Shown here one piece after another: positions 34,301 through 44,446 of a stretch of 64,000 bases of DNA. The first letter of the stretch is position 1; every line of letters starts with the position of its first letter. The notes beneath the pieces are model-generated. The model was given only the letters and a program-made list of their open reading frames with translations. It did no database searches and was not told the origin of the DNA. Both the position numbers and the translations under genes were made by a program. This stretch comes from Typha latifolia (lineage: Eukaryota; Streptophyta; Magnoliopsida; Poales; Typhaceae), in the NCBI GenBank assembly GCA_019914945.1, contig CM034101.1:3111188-3175187 (forward strand), written 5' to 3'.

Positions 34301-35284
34301 TCATTCCTCAGATTTATTTCCGAACGCATCCATGAACAGCTTAATAAATCGGATCATCTCACCGGCCGGTTTTGACCATGGATTAATAGCGAAGAATCCA
34401 TGCTCCTGCCCTTTGATCTCCAATAGTTCCACCTCCTTCCCCATCTCCTTCAACCTCGTCGCGTACTCTACACCCCGATCCCTCAATAGGTCGCGCTCCG
34501 CTACCACCACCAACAACGGTGCGAGCTCCGCCGCCTCGAGATTCGGGCTCTCCGGCCCGAAAGGGTTCCAGAAGGGATGGTCCCTCGTCGCGTCCGGTGG
34601 CAGCGACAGCCGGCAGTACCGGTCGAGTTGCTCGAGGGACAGGAACGCGCCATCGAGGCAGTCAAGCTCGGACTTGGTCCGCTCCTCCGCCACGAACCCC
34701 GGCATCACTAGGATAAACCCGCAAAGCCGAACCGGGTTCAGGCCGGTTAGACCGAACTGGACGGCCATCTGGTGGGCTATGGTCCCCCCTGCCGATTCGC
34801 CGATGACGAAGACGCTGCTGAGGTCGGCGTGCTCGGACAGCCACGCGTCGGATTGAGACTGATCGCGGAGCCAGAGGAGGGCGGCGGTGGCATCGTCAAA
34901 GGCGGCGGGGAGGCGGTGCTCGGGTGCTAGGCGGTAATCGATGGAGGCGACGATGACGTGGAGGTCGGAGGCGAGGCGGAGGCAGCTCGCGTGGAAGTTG
35001 GGCCATGTGCGGGATCCGATGCAGAAGCCTCCGCCGTGGAAGTAAACAAGGACGGGAAGCTTATTTATAGCGGCACGCGACATGTACAGGCGTAGGTGGA
35101 GGCCGTGGTTCGGGTCGAACAGGATGTCCTTCCAGTCGACGGGGAAGTCATCGGGGATGTCGACGGGGAAGATAGGGTGCGGGGAGCGGACGACAGTGCC
35201 GTCGCTGAGGAGTTGGAGGTGGCCACGGCAGTCCTCGACGACGTAGGGAGCAGACGGCGAGGAGGAGATGGAGGAGGATGACAT
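34301..35284 (-). CDS. CXE15-like carboxylesterase, copy 3
   Basis: Intronless, 327 residues, minus strand. HGGG at 83-86, Ser164 in GESAGGT, Asp265 in VVAERD, His295 in QEHGFF: complete triad. Start signature YVVEDCRGHLQLLSDGTVVR; end FIKLFMDAFGNKSEE. The body is closest to copy 4, sharing GGT(I/V)AHQMA, EERTKSELDC and FGNKS. Its promoter side (35285-35560) is instead closest to the sequence beyond copy 5 (39729-40110). Predicted soluble hydrolase. The start is the only ATG ahead of the family signature. Confidence 0.93.
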   Translation of the reverse strand: MSSSSISSSPSAPYVVEDCRGHLQLLSDGTVVRSPHPIFPVDIPDDFPVDWKDILFDPNHGLHLRLYMSRAAINKLPVLVYFHGGGFCIGSRTWPNFHASCLRLASDLHVIVASIDYRLAPEHRLPAAFDDATAALLWLRDQSQSDAWLSEHADLSSVFVIGESAGGTIAHQMAVQFGLTGLNPVRLCGFILVMPGFVAEERTKSELDCLDGAFLSLEQLDRYCRLSLPPDATRDHPFWNPFGPESPNLEAAELAPLLVVVAERDLLRDRGVEYATRLKEMGKEVELLEIKGQEHGFFAINPWSKPAGEMIRFIKLFMDAFGNKSEE

Positions 35285-35560
35285 GGTCTAGTATGTCGGC
35301 TTGTTCCAGTTGTATGATAGAACTAATTAACAAAGTAGCTTTTCTTCTTGCTGATAACCAAGGCGATAAGGTGGGCCTCTATAGTGATTGGTAATTCAAC
35401 GGCTTAGCAAATATTGAGCCTCTCACTGGGCCAAGCTAAGATTTGGAACGACGCATTGGTAGTAGTCTCTTACTCTCTACTCTCTACTCTCTGAGTGAGA
35501 CTACGAACAACTACGAAGTGGGTTTGAACAGGTTTTTTACATGCCTAACAGAAAGGAGGT
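35285..35560 (-). promoter_or_regulatory. Promoter region of copy 3, duplicated at copy 5
   Basis: Blocks such as GGCCCAAGCTAAGATTTGG (with a one-base difference at its start), CAACGGCTTAGC, GAACAGGT and TTACATGCCTAA recur in the same order at 39729-40100 beyond the copy 5 remnant. The duplication therefore included the upstream region. A TATA-like CTATAG lies near 35380 on this strand. Confidence 0.6.
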
Positions 35561-37680
35561 GAATGGTTAATATATATATATATATATATATTTAATCTTT
35601 GTTCTTTATTTTCCCGTCTGGGCGAAGAAGATATGTATAGCTATTGTTAACTATAAAATATAAAATTTATTCTTCTCTAATAGTTTAAGCTTTTAGAATA
35701 TAAAACCGGCCTATGTTCATTAGAATCAAATACACTTCTTAGGATAATTAAATTATCTCATCCCCGAATAATATTTCTCATCCAAAGTTAATACTTCTTA
35801 AGAAGACAACAGAGTCCCAAGGTCTGCTTGTTTGTTTGCCACAACGCTTAAGGATGGAATTAACGTAACACTATATTGTTCGAGGAATAGCTCACCATGT
35901 AATGTTAACATTTGATATCACAAGTTTATGCTCCATTGCCAATTTTTTATGAAATTGAAGTTTTCTATGCATCATCTACTGCTCCTTTAGACTTCTAGTT
36001 ATAACAGATTGTTTTTAATTCTGCAACTAAGCACTACAGAATTTAGAAAAAGAAAACATGTATAAAAAGCAATATGCTTATGTACTAACGCAGTGCCAGT
36101 GGCAGGACATAATTAATGTGAATTTGAATTTCTTTAGAACTGAATAATAAGAAAGCGAAAACATTATGTGGATTAAAATCCGAGAAAATTACGATGGTCT
36201 TCTATTATTATTCATCTCTGTAAACTGTTACAGAAACAGCCGGATGCTATGCTTTGCAAATCAAACACGAATGCAATTTTTTTTGTGGGTGGATGTGTAT
36301 TTAGACTTGCAAGAAACCTTTGGATGCATTGGTGAGAGGTTAGATAGAAGGGTTTGGAGAGCCGTTTTGTTAGCTCTAATTCAGTAATCTAGTAGCTTAA
36401 ACAGAGAATTATATGCAAACGTAGGCAAAGTAGATGAGAAAGGAGGTCGATTAACAAAACACTCCATCGTACGGCGAGAAGCTACCTAAGTATCTTCATG
36501 CCCGAAGATGGTTCAAAAAAGCTTGTGGAAAGCATAGCCATTAATCTCATCAACCACTAGAAATAAACAAAAAGAAAAAACCCAAAGTACCCAAATCCCT
36601 TCCCTATTTGATCAAATAAAACACACACACATGCTTTTCACTAGCAATCCCAATCCTTCCTTTTTAATCAAATAGAAAACTCCCTTTCTATTTAATCAAA
36701 CAGAAAACTCAGCTAGAAAAAGAGTGAGATTTACGTTGGTGCTAAGCTCAAATGCTCGACTCGGCAGTTCAGTTGACATGGAGGAGTAGAATATATAGAT
36801 TTTAACAGTGTTTAGTTCAAAATAATTATTCAGTTAAGCACATAATATAAATTTAAACTAGACATTATACTATATTGGTTAAAATTAAATGACTCCATAT
36901 CTAATTTTTAAGCTCATAAGTAATAATAATAAAAACTAGAAGGCGAGAGTGAGATATAATAAAATAACTAAATTGTATGAAATGACTCCTTTGAAAGAAT
37001 AAAGCTAAAATAAAGAAGTAAAACTAATTTTGTTATATAAAGAAGTTATTTATTTGATTTATTTTTTATAACCAAACATCAAGAGCATATATATTTATGG
37101 AAGTAACTATTTTTCCACTAGCAATTAATACTCCCTAAGTGAGTGTCAAAGTGAGCATTTTATTATAGTTAAGTTTTAAAATATGTATTTGGAGTTTAGT
37201 GCACCAAATTAAATAGTATTTTTTGGGAACATACCCAATCAAACAGCCCCTTAAAATAATTGCTGAGTTAACAGTCATTTATCCTTGGAAATTTTATATA
37301 ATTACCATTGAACCTTTTTAAAATATTCTACTCGTTATTATATTTTTCATAATATAATAATTGCCACAAAATTATCATTTTATTAATTAAATATAATGAA
37401 TCATGATTAAAATATAACTTAGATCTAAAAATATATCTTACCTTTGTCTAAATTATTAAAAATAATTTCAAAACTACCAAATATTATACTCAATACTATA
37501 GTACAATAAAAATTATCCTATATTATATGAGATACTTTTTTTAATACATATTTTATTTATTTATTAAATTTAATAATAATCTGTTAGGAATATTTGATTA
37601 GAAATTAACTATAATTATAAATTACAAAATAGTAAAAAAAATATAGCAATAATTATGATATTTAAAAAATATAGAGCACC
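35561..37680. other. AT-rich spacer between the two carboxylesterase pairs
   Basis: No gene is recognised. It holds an AT microsatellite at 35570-35592 and AT-rich sequence, with a transposon-end-like CAATCAAACAGCCCCTTA near 37228 but no partner terminus found. Confidence 0.5.
35570..35592. repeat. (TA)n microsatellite
   Basis: About eleven TA units just upstream of the copy 3 promoter. Confidence 0.95.
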
Positions 37681-37689
37681 CGTAGCCTC

Positions 37690-38091
37690 TTGGCAATGCA
37701 CAATAATTTTATATATAACTTTTATTTCTACGACACCCAGCATCCTTATATATACTATTTTCCAATTGATTTACAATATGCAGGCCGAGTGAGGTGAACA
37801 AAACGGGTCAAACCCACCCAACGTAAGCGGTCAATAGGCGGACTATGGACACCTTACTGAAAGTTCTTTCCTACCAAAAGAAGACCCGATTCCACGAGTC
37901 TAACGACTGAGGATGGCTCAATTAATTTCTTCGCACGCAAGTAAAATCCTTCCCCGCAGTCCGCAGTCATTGCGTAATTATTTTGTCAACAATAACTGCC
38001 TGCTTCGATGACCTAACAGCAACCAGTGTATTCTATATACCTAGAAGACAGCCATAAAATCCCTTTAGCTTACAGTATTACCACTACCACC
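37690..38091 (+). promoter_or_regulatory. Promoter region of copy 4, related to that of copy 2
   Basis: The block around AAAACGGGTCAAACCCACCCAA corresponds to AAAATGGGTCCAACCCACCTAA at 31769. The proximal ACCTAGAAGACAGCCATAAA corresponds to the copy 2 core promoter. The TATA of copy 2 reads CATAAA here (38053-38058). About 0.8 kb of AT-rich sequence present before copy 2 is missing here. Confidence 0.6.
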
Positions 38092-39068
38092 ATGGCCTCT
38101 TCCTCGCCGTCTGCTCCTTACGTCGTCGAGGAGTGCAGTGGCTTCTTCCAACTCCTCAGCGATGGCACCATCGTCCGCTTCCCGGAACCCGTCTTCCCCG
38201 TCGCTATCCCTGAGGACTTCCCCGTCGACTGGAAGGATCTCCTTTTCGACCCGAACCACGGCCTTACCTCCGCCTCTACATGCCACCTGTCGCCGCCGGC
38301 GAGGATAAGCTCCCGCTCCTCGTCTATTACCACGGCGGCGGCTTCTGCATCGGATCCCGCACGTCGCCCAACTTACACGCGTGCTGCCTCCGCCTTGCCT
38401 CCGACCTCCACGTCATCGTCGCCTCCGTCGACTACCGCCTCGCACCCGAGCACCGCCTCCCCGCCTCCTTCGACGACGCAGCCGCGGCCCTCCTCTGGCT
38501 CCGCGACCAATCGGGATCCGACGCGTGGCTGTCCGAGCACGGCGACCTCAGCCGCGTCTTCGTCACAGGCGAATCGGCAGGGGGTACCGTGGCGCACCAG
38601 ATGGCGCTCCGGTTCGGTCGAACTGGTCTGAAACCGGTTCGGCTCCGCGGGTTTATTTTAGTGATGCCGGCGTTCGCGGCGGAGGAGAGGACCAAGTCCG
38701 AGCTTGACTGCGAGGAGGGCACTGTGCTGTCCCTCGATCAACTTGACCAGTTCTGCCGGCTGTCGCTGCCACCTGGCGCGACGAGGGACCATCCATTATG
38801 GAACCCGTTCGGGCCGGAGAGCCCGAATCTCGAGGCGGCGGATCTTGCGCCATTGCTGGTGGTGGCGGCGGAGCGCGACCTATTGAGGGATCGATGCGTG
38901 GAGTACGCGACGAGGTTGAAGGAGATGGGGAAGGAGGTGGAACTAGTGGAGATCAAAGGGCAGGAGCATGGATTCTTCGCTATGAAACCATGGTCAAAAC
39001 CGGTCGGTGAGATGGTCCGATTTATTAAGCTGTTCATGGATGAGTTCGGAAACAAATCTGACGAATAA
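38092..39068 (+). pseudogene. CXE15-like carboxylesterase, copy 4, 1-base deletion
   Basis: The reading frame from ATG 38092 is family-like (YVVEECSGFFQLLSDGTIVR) to about codon 57. It then shifts at about 38263-38265, where copies 2 and 3 read GGCCTCCACCT and this copy reads GGCCTTACCT, one base short. The remainder is open in another frame (38280-39068) and keeps HGGG, GESAGGT, the AERD Asp and the QEHGFF His. The body is closest to copy 3 and the promoter closest to copy 2. A shorter protein could start at the internal ATG 38280, but it would lack the first 60 or so residues. An assembly error in this base cannot be excluded. Otherwise it looks recently inactivated. Confidence 0.85.
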
Positions 39069-39400
39069 CACCGACAAAAGGGCGACTTATGAATAGAATG
39101 AGAAAGAAAGATCGATTTATTTTCCTTGATTTCCAGTGTGGAGGGGCCGAGGGGGAGACCATTCTGCAATAATAAAAACCTTTTTTTTCTTCCTCTTTTT
39201 TTGTGACGGAAGTCCGTAGACAATAATAATAAACTACATTTTTAGTACTTTTTCGACCGTCTCTTGGAAATACAAGCATTACGGCCTTTATTTTTGCTAC
39301 CATATACGATGACATTATTTCAAAGGTCGTGATGACGGACAAACGAAACCGAGGAAACGAATTATCCAACAATAAGAATAGAAGATAGATTCCAACACGC
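39069..39400. other. Convergent spacer between copy 4 and the copy 5 remnant
   Basis: 3' flanks only. The part next to copy 5 resembles, in reverse complement, the 3' flank of copy 2 (ATGGTTGCGT after the stop, then GACCTTTGAAATAATGT). Confidence 0.6.
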
Positions 39401-39404
39401 AACC

Positions 39405-39728
39405 ATTCAACCCGACTCGCTTCCGCACCCGTCCATGAACCGCTTTATTTCTCGGATCATCTCCCGGACCGAGCCTTGATCGCGAACAACTCGTGCTCTT
39501 CTCTCCCTTGCTCTCCAGCAGCTCCGCCATCAACCTTGTCGCGTACATACGTCGCGCTCAGCGGCCGCCAAAAGGATCGGGCCCATCTCGCCACCTCGAG
39601 ATTCGGGATCTCCTGCCCGAACGAGAGAGTTCGGACGGCAGTGCCATCTCTGAGCAGTTGGAGGAATTAAACCATACCAATCCTCGAAGACGTGGGAAGC
39701 AGACGAGAGGAGATAGAGGAGGATGACA
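39405..39728 (-). pseudogene. CXE15-like carboxylesterase, copy 5, internally deleted remnant
   Basis: On the minus strand an ATG at 39728 starts with copy-3-like sequence (ATGTCATCCTCCTC) and runs to about codon 33 (GATGGCACTGCCGTCCG). It then jumps near 39620-39632 to sequence matching the last 85 or so codons of copy 2 (CCCGAATCTCGAG, GCTGAGCGCGACGT, GAGATGATCCGAGAAATAAA). About 630 bp are missing, including the HGGG and GESAGG motifs. Further small indels break the frame. No function is possible as an esterase. Confidence 0.85.
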
Positions 39729-41100
39729 TGGTCTAGAATAGTGGCTTAATTCCTGTAGTATGATTCGACTTTTCTTTTTTTTTCTTCTTCTTCTTCTGCG
39801 AGTTAAATTTTTTACTTGTCGTGATAAGGTGGGGCCTCCGACTGTACTCACAGTCTCACTAGTGATCGGAGAGTCCGAGCCGCAATCCAACGGCTTAGCT
39901 TTTGTCACGAGGACGATGATTTCGTAAATCATGGGCCATGTACGGGCTTTCTATGTGAAGACCGGACCGGCCCAAGCTAAGATTTGGCTCGTCCTGGAAC
40001 AAGGCTGAGTGGGCGTCTTCTCCTCTACGAGACTGCGAACAGCTACCAAAGTGTAAGTTGTCTTTGAACAGGTCAGGTTTACTTACATGCCTAATAAAAA
40101 GGAAATGGATGCCAATAAAAGTTATTATCAATCATTGTTCTTTATTATGTTTCCCTCATGAGCTGTCAGCTGTGTCCAAAGAAGAAGGTAGCCGTTTATC
40201 TTTTGGTGGGTCGCCTCCCATTTTGTTGATAAGGCCGAGTCCAAGTAGACTGCAGAAGATCGCCTGCAATTTAATATGCGCCAATTTTTCTACAGCTTTA
40301 CTCGGCAGTTCATAATTCGCTCTAGGATTCGACTCATGAAATTGACATCGGAGACGATCAGCTCCCTAAGTGGCCAAGTCTATGATCGTTTTGGAAAAAA
40401 AATAAAAGAGGATATCAATAACAACCAAATTAAAAGAAAAGGAGGAAAGCTTGATTACGAAAGGTGAACAGATTAATTTATAACAGCAGGATCTGCGGAA
40501 GGAGATGAATTTTTCACAGGAATAGAATAAGGACAGCCGAGAGTAGGAATAACTCGTCCTATATATATCCATACATCTATAGAGTTTTTGACCAAACTAC
40601 CCCTTTTTTTTTTACTGAAATAGATTATTTTTACTGTAGCTTTAATAAAAAAGCTAAATTAATTAGTGATTTTAAAAGTGCTAATCAGTTCAGTATTTTT
40701 TTATCCTTAAGTAATTTTTTTCTTAACTGCTGAAAGATTAAGTTAAAATTATATATATATATATATATATACTAATCGGTATTTTAGGATAAAATAAAAA
40801 TTCTGAATTAATTAGTATTTTTATTTAGAGATAAAATGTTAGTTAGTTCAATATTTTTATTATGATTACAGTCAATTATACCTTATTTAGTAATAAGATT
40901 GAGGAATAATCTACTTCAATAAATATAAATTAGAAGAGGGTTAGTTTGGTCAAAAACTCTACATCTAATCCGTCTTTCGCTTTTGTAGAGGAGAAAGGAC
41001 TAAGGAGGGAGACGTAATAATATCTCAAGGGTCGCAACAAACACACGCGTTAGTCACAAAAGAACAAAGACGAGGATAAAAAGAAGAAATTTAGCTTTCA
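39729..41100. other. Former promoter of copy 5 and spacer before the GTD-binding gene
   Basis: To about 40110 this is related to the promoter side of copy 3. Beyond that nothing is recognised apart from an AT microsatellite at 40749-40771 and AT-rich sequence. Confidence 0.5.
40749..40771. repeat. (AT)n microsatellite
   Basis: About eleven AT units upstream of the GTD-binding protein gene. Confidence 0.95.
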
Positions 41101-41376
41101 AAACCCTAGTTTTCTTTTTTCCGCACCCAATCCGCTCCGCTCCCTATTCAACGGGAATCCCCTCAATCTTTCTTCTTCTCTTCATCGATTTCTTTTCAAA
41201 TCCAACAGTTTTGTAGCTACTCCATCCTAATTCGCGGGAATTCCTTCAGCTTTGCTTGTTTTCTTCTTCTTCTTCTTCTTATCGTCCGGGAGGAGGAATC
41301 CAGCGAGATTGGAAGTAGAAAAGGGAGAGCAAGAGGAATCTTCGGTACCTCTTCTCTTGGATGCTCCTTCCCGACC
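41101..41376 (+). promoter_or_regulatory. 5' leader of the GTD-binding gene, CT/TTC-rich
   Basis: Pyrimidine-rich sequence with a TTC repeat at about 41263-41280, typical of plant 5' UTRs and core promoters. The transcription start was not determined. Confidence 0.4.
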
Positions 41377-44300
41377 ATGGATCAGGTCACCGCAGGAGCT
41401 TCCCTATGCCTCTGCTCCTGCCCCTTCTGCTGCTCCTCGTCCTCCACGTGGCGCCGATGCGTGAAGCGCAAGCTCGATCCGGAGGCGCCTGCCGCGTGGC
41501 CGCTGTCCGACGTGGCTAGGGTGGTGGTCGAGGACGAGGTAGCGGCGCTCAGGGAGGCTGTGGCGAGCCAGCTAGAAACGATGCAGGAACTTTCCGCTGA
41601 GCTAGAAGAGGAGAGGAACGCGGCAGCATCAGCAGCGACCGAGGCTATGTCGATGATCCACCGGCTCCAGCGCGAGAAGGCGGAGGTCACGATGGAGGCG
41701 CGGCAATTCAAGCGTTTCGCTGAGGAGAAGATGGCCCATGACCAGGCCGAGATCTTCGCTCTCGAGGACCTGCTATTCAAGCGTGACGAGGCCGTTCAAT
41801 TCCTCTCTTATCAGCTCCAAGCATACCACCACCGCCTCGAAAGTTGTGGTGTCGCGCCCCCCGACATTGATGCCCTTCAATTTGAAGAACCCGGTTCCCC
41901 GTCATTTAACTATCCTCCTCTCAAGTGCGAGGAGGACGACACTCATGGCGGTGCATCTGATCGTGATAAGCATCCATTTGAGGAGACCCCACACGCACCA
42001 GAGTATTTGCGGGATTTGGAGCAGAGGATTATTCAACTTGAGAATGAATCCCCGCGCAGCGGTGCAGTGATGGAGAAGGGTATGGTGGATAACCAACATG
42101 AGTTAAAGGAAGTTGAGGACTTTCCTATTGCAGCAGACCGGGAGATGTCAGGCTCTGGGGCAGGATCTTCTGAGGAAGGAGAGGATTTGCCAGTGATGGT
42201 CGACGGTCATGTATCTGATGCTATAGGTGATAGTGACGATTCGAGTGACCGTGTGTACGTAATTGATTCGGTGTACAAGGAGTCAGAAGTTGGGGTGGTA
42301 GAAGAGTGTTCGGGGTCTCCAATGGAGAAGAAAGTAGTAGAACCTGATATAAAGAAATTGTACATGCGGTTGGATGCTCTGGAGGCAGATAGGGAGTCAA
42401 TGAGGCAGGCGATTGTCTCAATGCGGACTGAGAAGGCACAGCTAGCATTGCTGAAGGAGATTGCTCAGCAGCTGTGTAAGGAGGTGGTGCCGGAGAAAAG
42501 GACAGTGAAGAAGTCTTTTGTTGAAGCATTGCCAATCATAGCAGCCTTTAAGGTAATTTACTGGATTTTCCTTATTTATGTCTTTGAATTGTTAATGTGT
42601 CTTGGGAAGTTAAAAATTATGTTGTCATCAATCTTGGAAATGTTTGGATCTTATTACTTTTTAGGAAACGGTAATTTGGTTTAGAAATTGGTGACTAATG
42701 AAGTATGTCTTGTGGCAAAGCTGATACAAAATGCTATATTCTAGAGGTAACTGTCCCAAAAATGTTAAGTAGACTTGGGTAAGAATACAGTCTGAGTGAT
42801 GTTCATCATATCAGAATTGCCTACTGTCCTCTTTGTTTTCTGAAATTCAAGTTTTAGGTGCTTCTAGCCATTATGGTCTGTGATTGTTATCTTAACTTTT
42901 GCGCTGGTTGACTATATTGCTATATCTAGCCATTATGGCCTAGATATGTCAAGAAGCTTTAAGTAGGGGGAAGGTAGGTCCAGTTGCCAGGTTCACAATT
43001 GAAGATCTTTCACTGCTCTGCTAGACTTAGTGATAATTCAAACCAGTTAGATAGTTTCTTGAGGATGAGGACAAATTCAAATCTCTATATGTTTCATAAT
43101 TCGGCTGTCAACCTGAGCTTGAACTTCACAATTCTATCCTCAATCTCCTAAAATAAAAGCAGTATAGGGAGTTCTTAGATCAACCTATTTTGTGGTAGCA
43201 AAAAAGAACCAACATTCTTCAAGGTCACAATGTATTGCCATTTGTCCTATATAAGTCAGAAATCTAAGCTTCATAATGAGAATTGATGTTGGGATACTCC
43301 AACAACAACAACAACAACAACAAAAAGTTGTACCTTCTTATACTGGTTAAATTTGAGATTAGTGAGGGAAAATATTAACTCGATCTTCTTTCTTAGTGGT
43401 AAAAGTAGTTCACTACCTTATTCATCTCATTTACAAGTTTTGGCTTGTCTGAGATTTATATACTTTACATAATGCATAAAATGTATTGCGCCATTGATAT
43501 GATATCAACACGGTTCAACATAGCAAAGATGTTTTACTGATATAACATCTCATGGTATCATTCAATATTAATCTATTGCATGGTAGATTTGTTTGAAATT
43601 TTAATCTGTCATTTAGGTCCCTGTACACGACTATTTCAAATCTTCTGCTTAAGTGACTTTAGTTTGTAAATGTAACTTATGATGAACTTTCTTCAACTGT
43701 TGCACTTAAGTTGAATAGAAAAGCTCATAGCAGTGTTTGTTATCGCTAGTACTTCCGAGCAAGCAAAGTTCTTAGGATTGCAACTTCTTGACTTCTGTTT
43801 TGCACTTTGAATTTTTCCATACTGTTCCTTTGCATTATTCTTACGTTAATTTTACAGAACGTCCATGCTCCATTGTATATGAATATTGCACTCGTTCTGA
43901 TGTTGTTAGTGGATTCAATTTATTTGACATAGCAGCATGTGTTTTGCGGGCCTCCTTATATAAAAAAGAAAAGGCTTCTGAGTTGCAAAAATGAAGAATT
44001 TATACCTCTTTTATACTTAAAAATTAGAATCAGTTTTTGCATCCTGTCACTACATTGTCATAGTCTCCACTCCATTTTTTTTTTTTTTATCTTTATAGTC
44101 TTGGCATTTGATGCTTTGATGTACTAATCGAGAGCAATTGGACTAGAAGTTCTAAAGGTGATTTTTTTATTTGATGAAATTGGTATTTACTTGAGTCTGG
44201 AATTTATCATCACAACTTGTGTCGGTGCAGCGCATTTAGTTCTGAAAATGTTGAATATGATTATTTTCTATTTGTATCCATCAGCACTTATGGGAAGTAA

Positions 44301-44446
44301 TTCTTTGAGTTCCTAGTCTTTTGTGCTGTATCATGTAACTAATTTAGGCTATTATTGTCAACCGCAAACTAAAGTTGCTGTGTTCTTTTTTACAGTGGGT
44401 CCTGTCTTTCATCTTTTGGAGAAAGAAAGTATCTCGAAGCAGGTAG
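41377..44446 (+). CDS. GTD-binding (DUF593) myosin-binding protein, MyoB7-like
   Basis: Probable receptor/adaptor that binds the globular tail domain of class XI myosins. Two exons, 41377-42552 and 44396-44446, give 408 residues. A Cys-rich start (CLCSCPFCCSS, residues 11-21) precedes a conserved KRKLDPEAPAAWPLSD. A coiled-coil GTD-binding region follows at about 55-157 (ELEEERNAAASAATEAMSMI, LQREKAEVTMEARQFKRFAE, ALEDLLFKRDEAVQFL). The middle is acidic and variable. A second coiled segment near 325-370 precedes a hydrophobic C-terminus (ALPIIAAFKWVLSFIFWRKK), which could anchor the protein in a membrane. The start is the first ATG after a CT-rich leader. The exon junction AAG/GT...CAG/TGG is in phase 0. 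Retention of the intron would extend the frame to 42684. Confidence 0.85.
43299..43324. repeat. (CAA)n microsatellite in intron
   Basis: About eight CAA units inside the single intron of the GTD-binding gene. Confidence 0.9.

Noticed and set aside
36800..37260. MITE or hAT-like element ending CAATCAAACAGCCCC
   Set aside because: One end looks transposon-like but I found no matching inverted terminus or target-site duplication.
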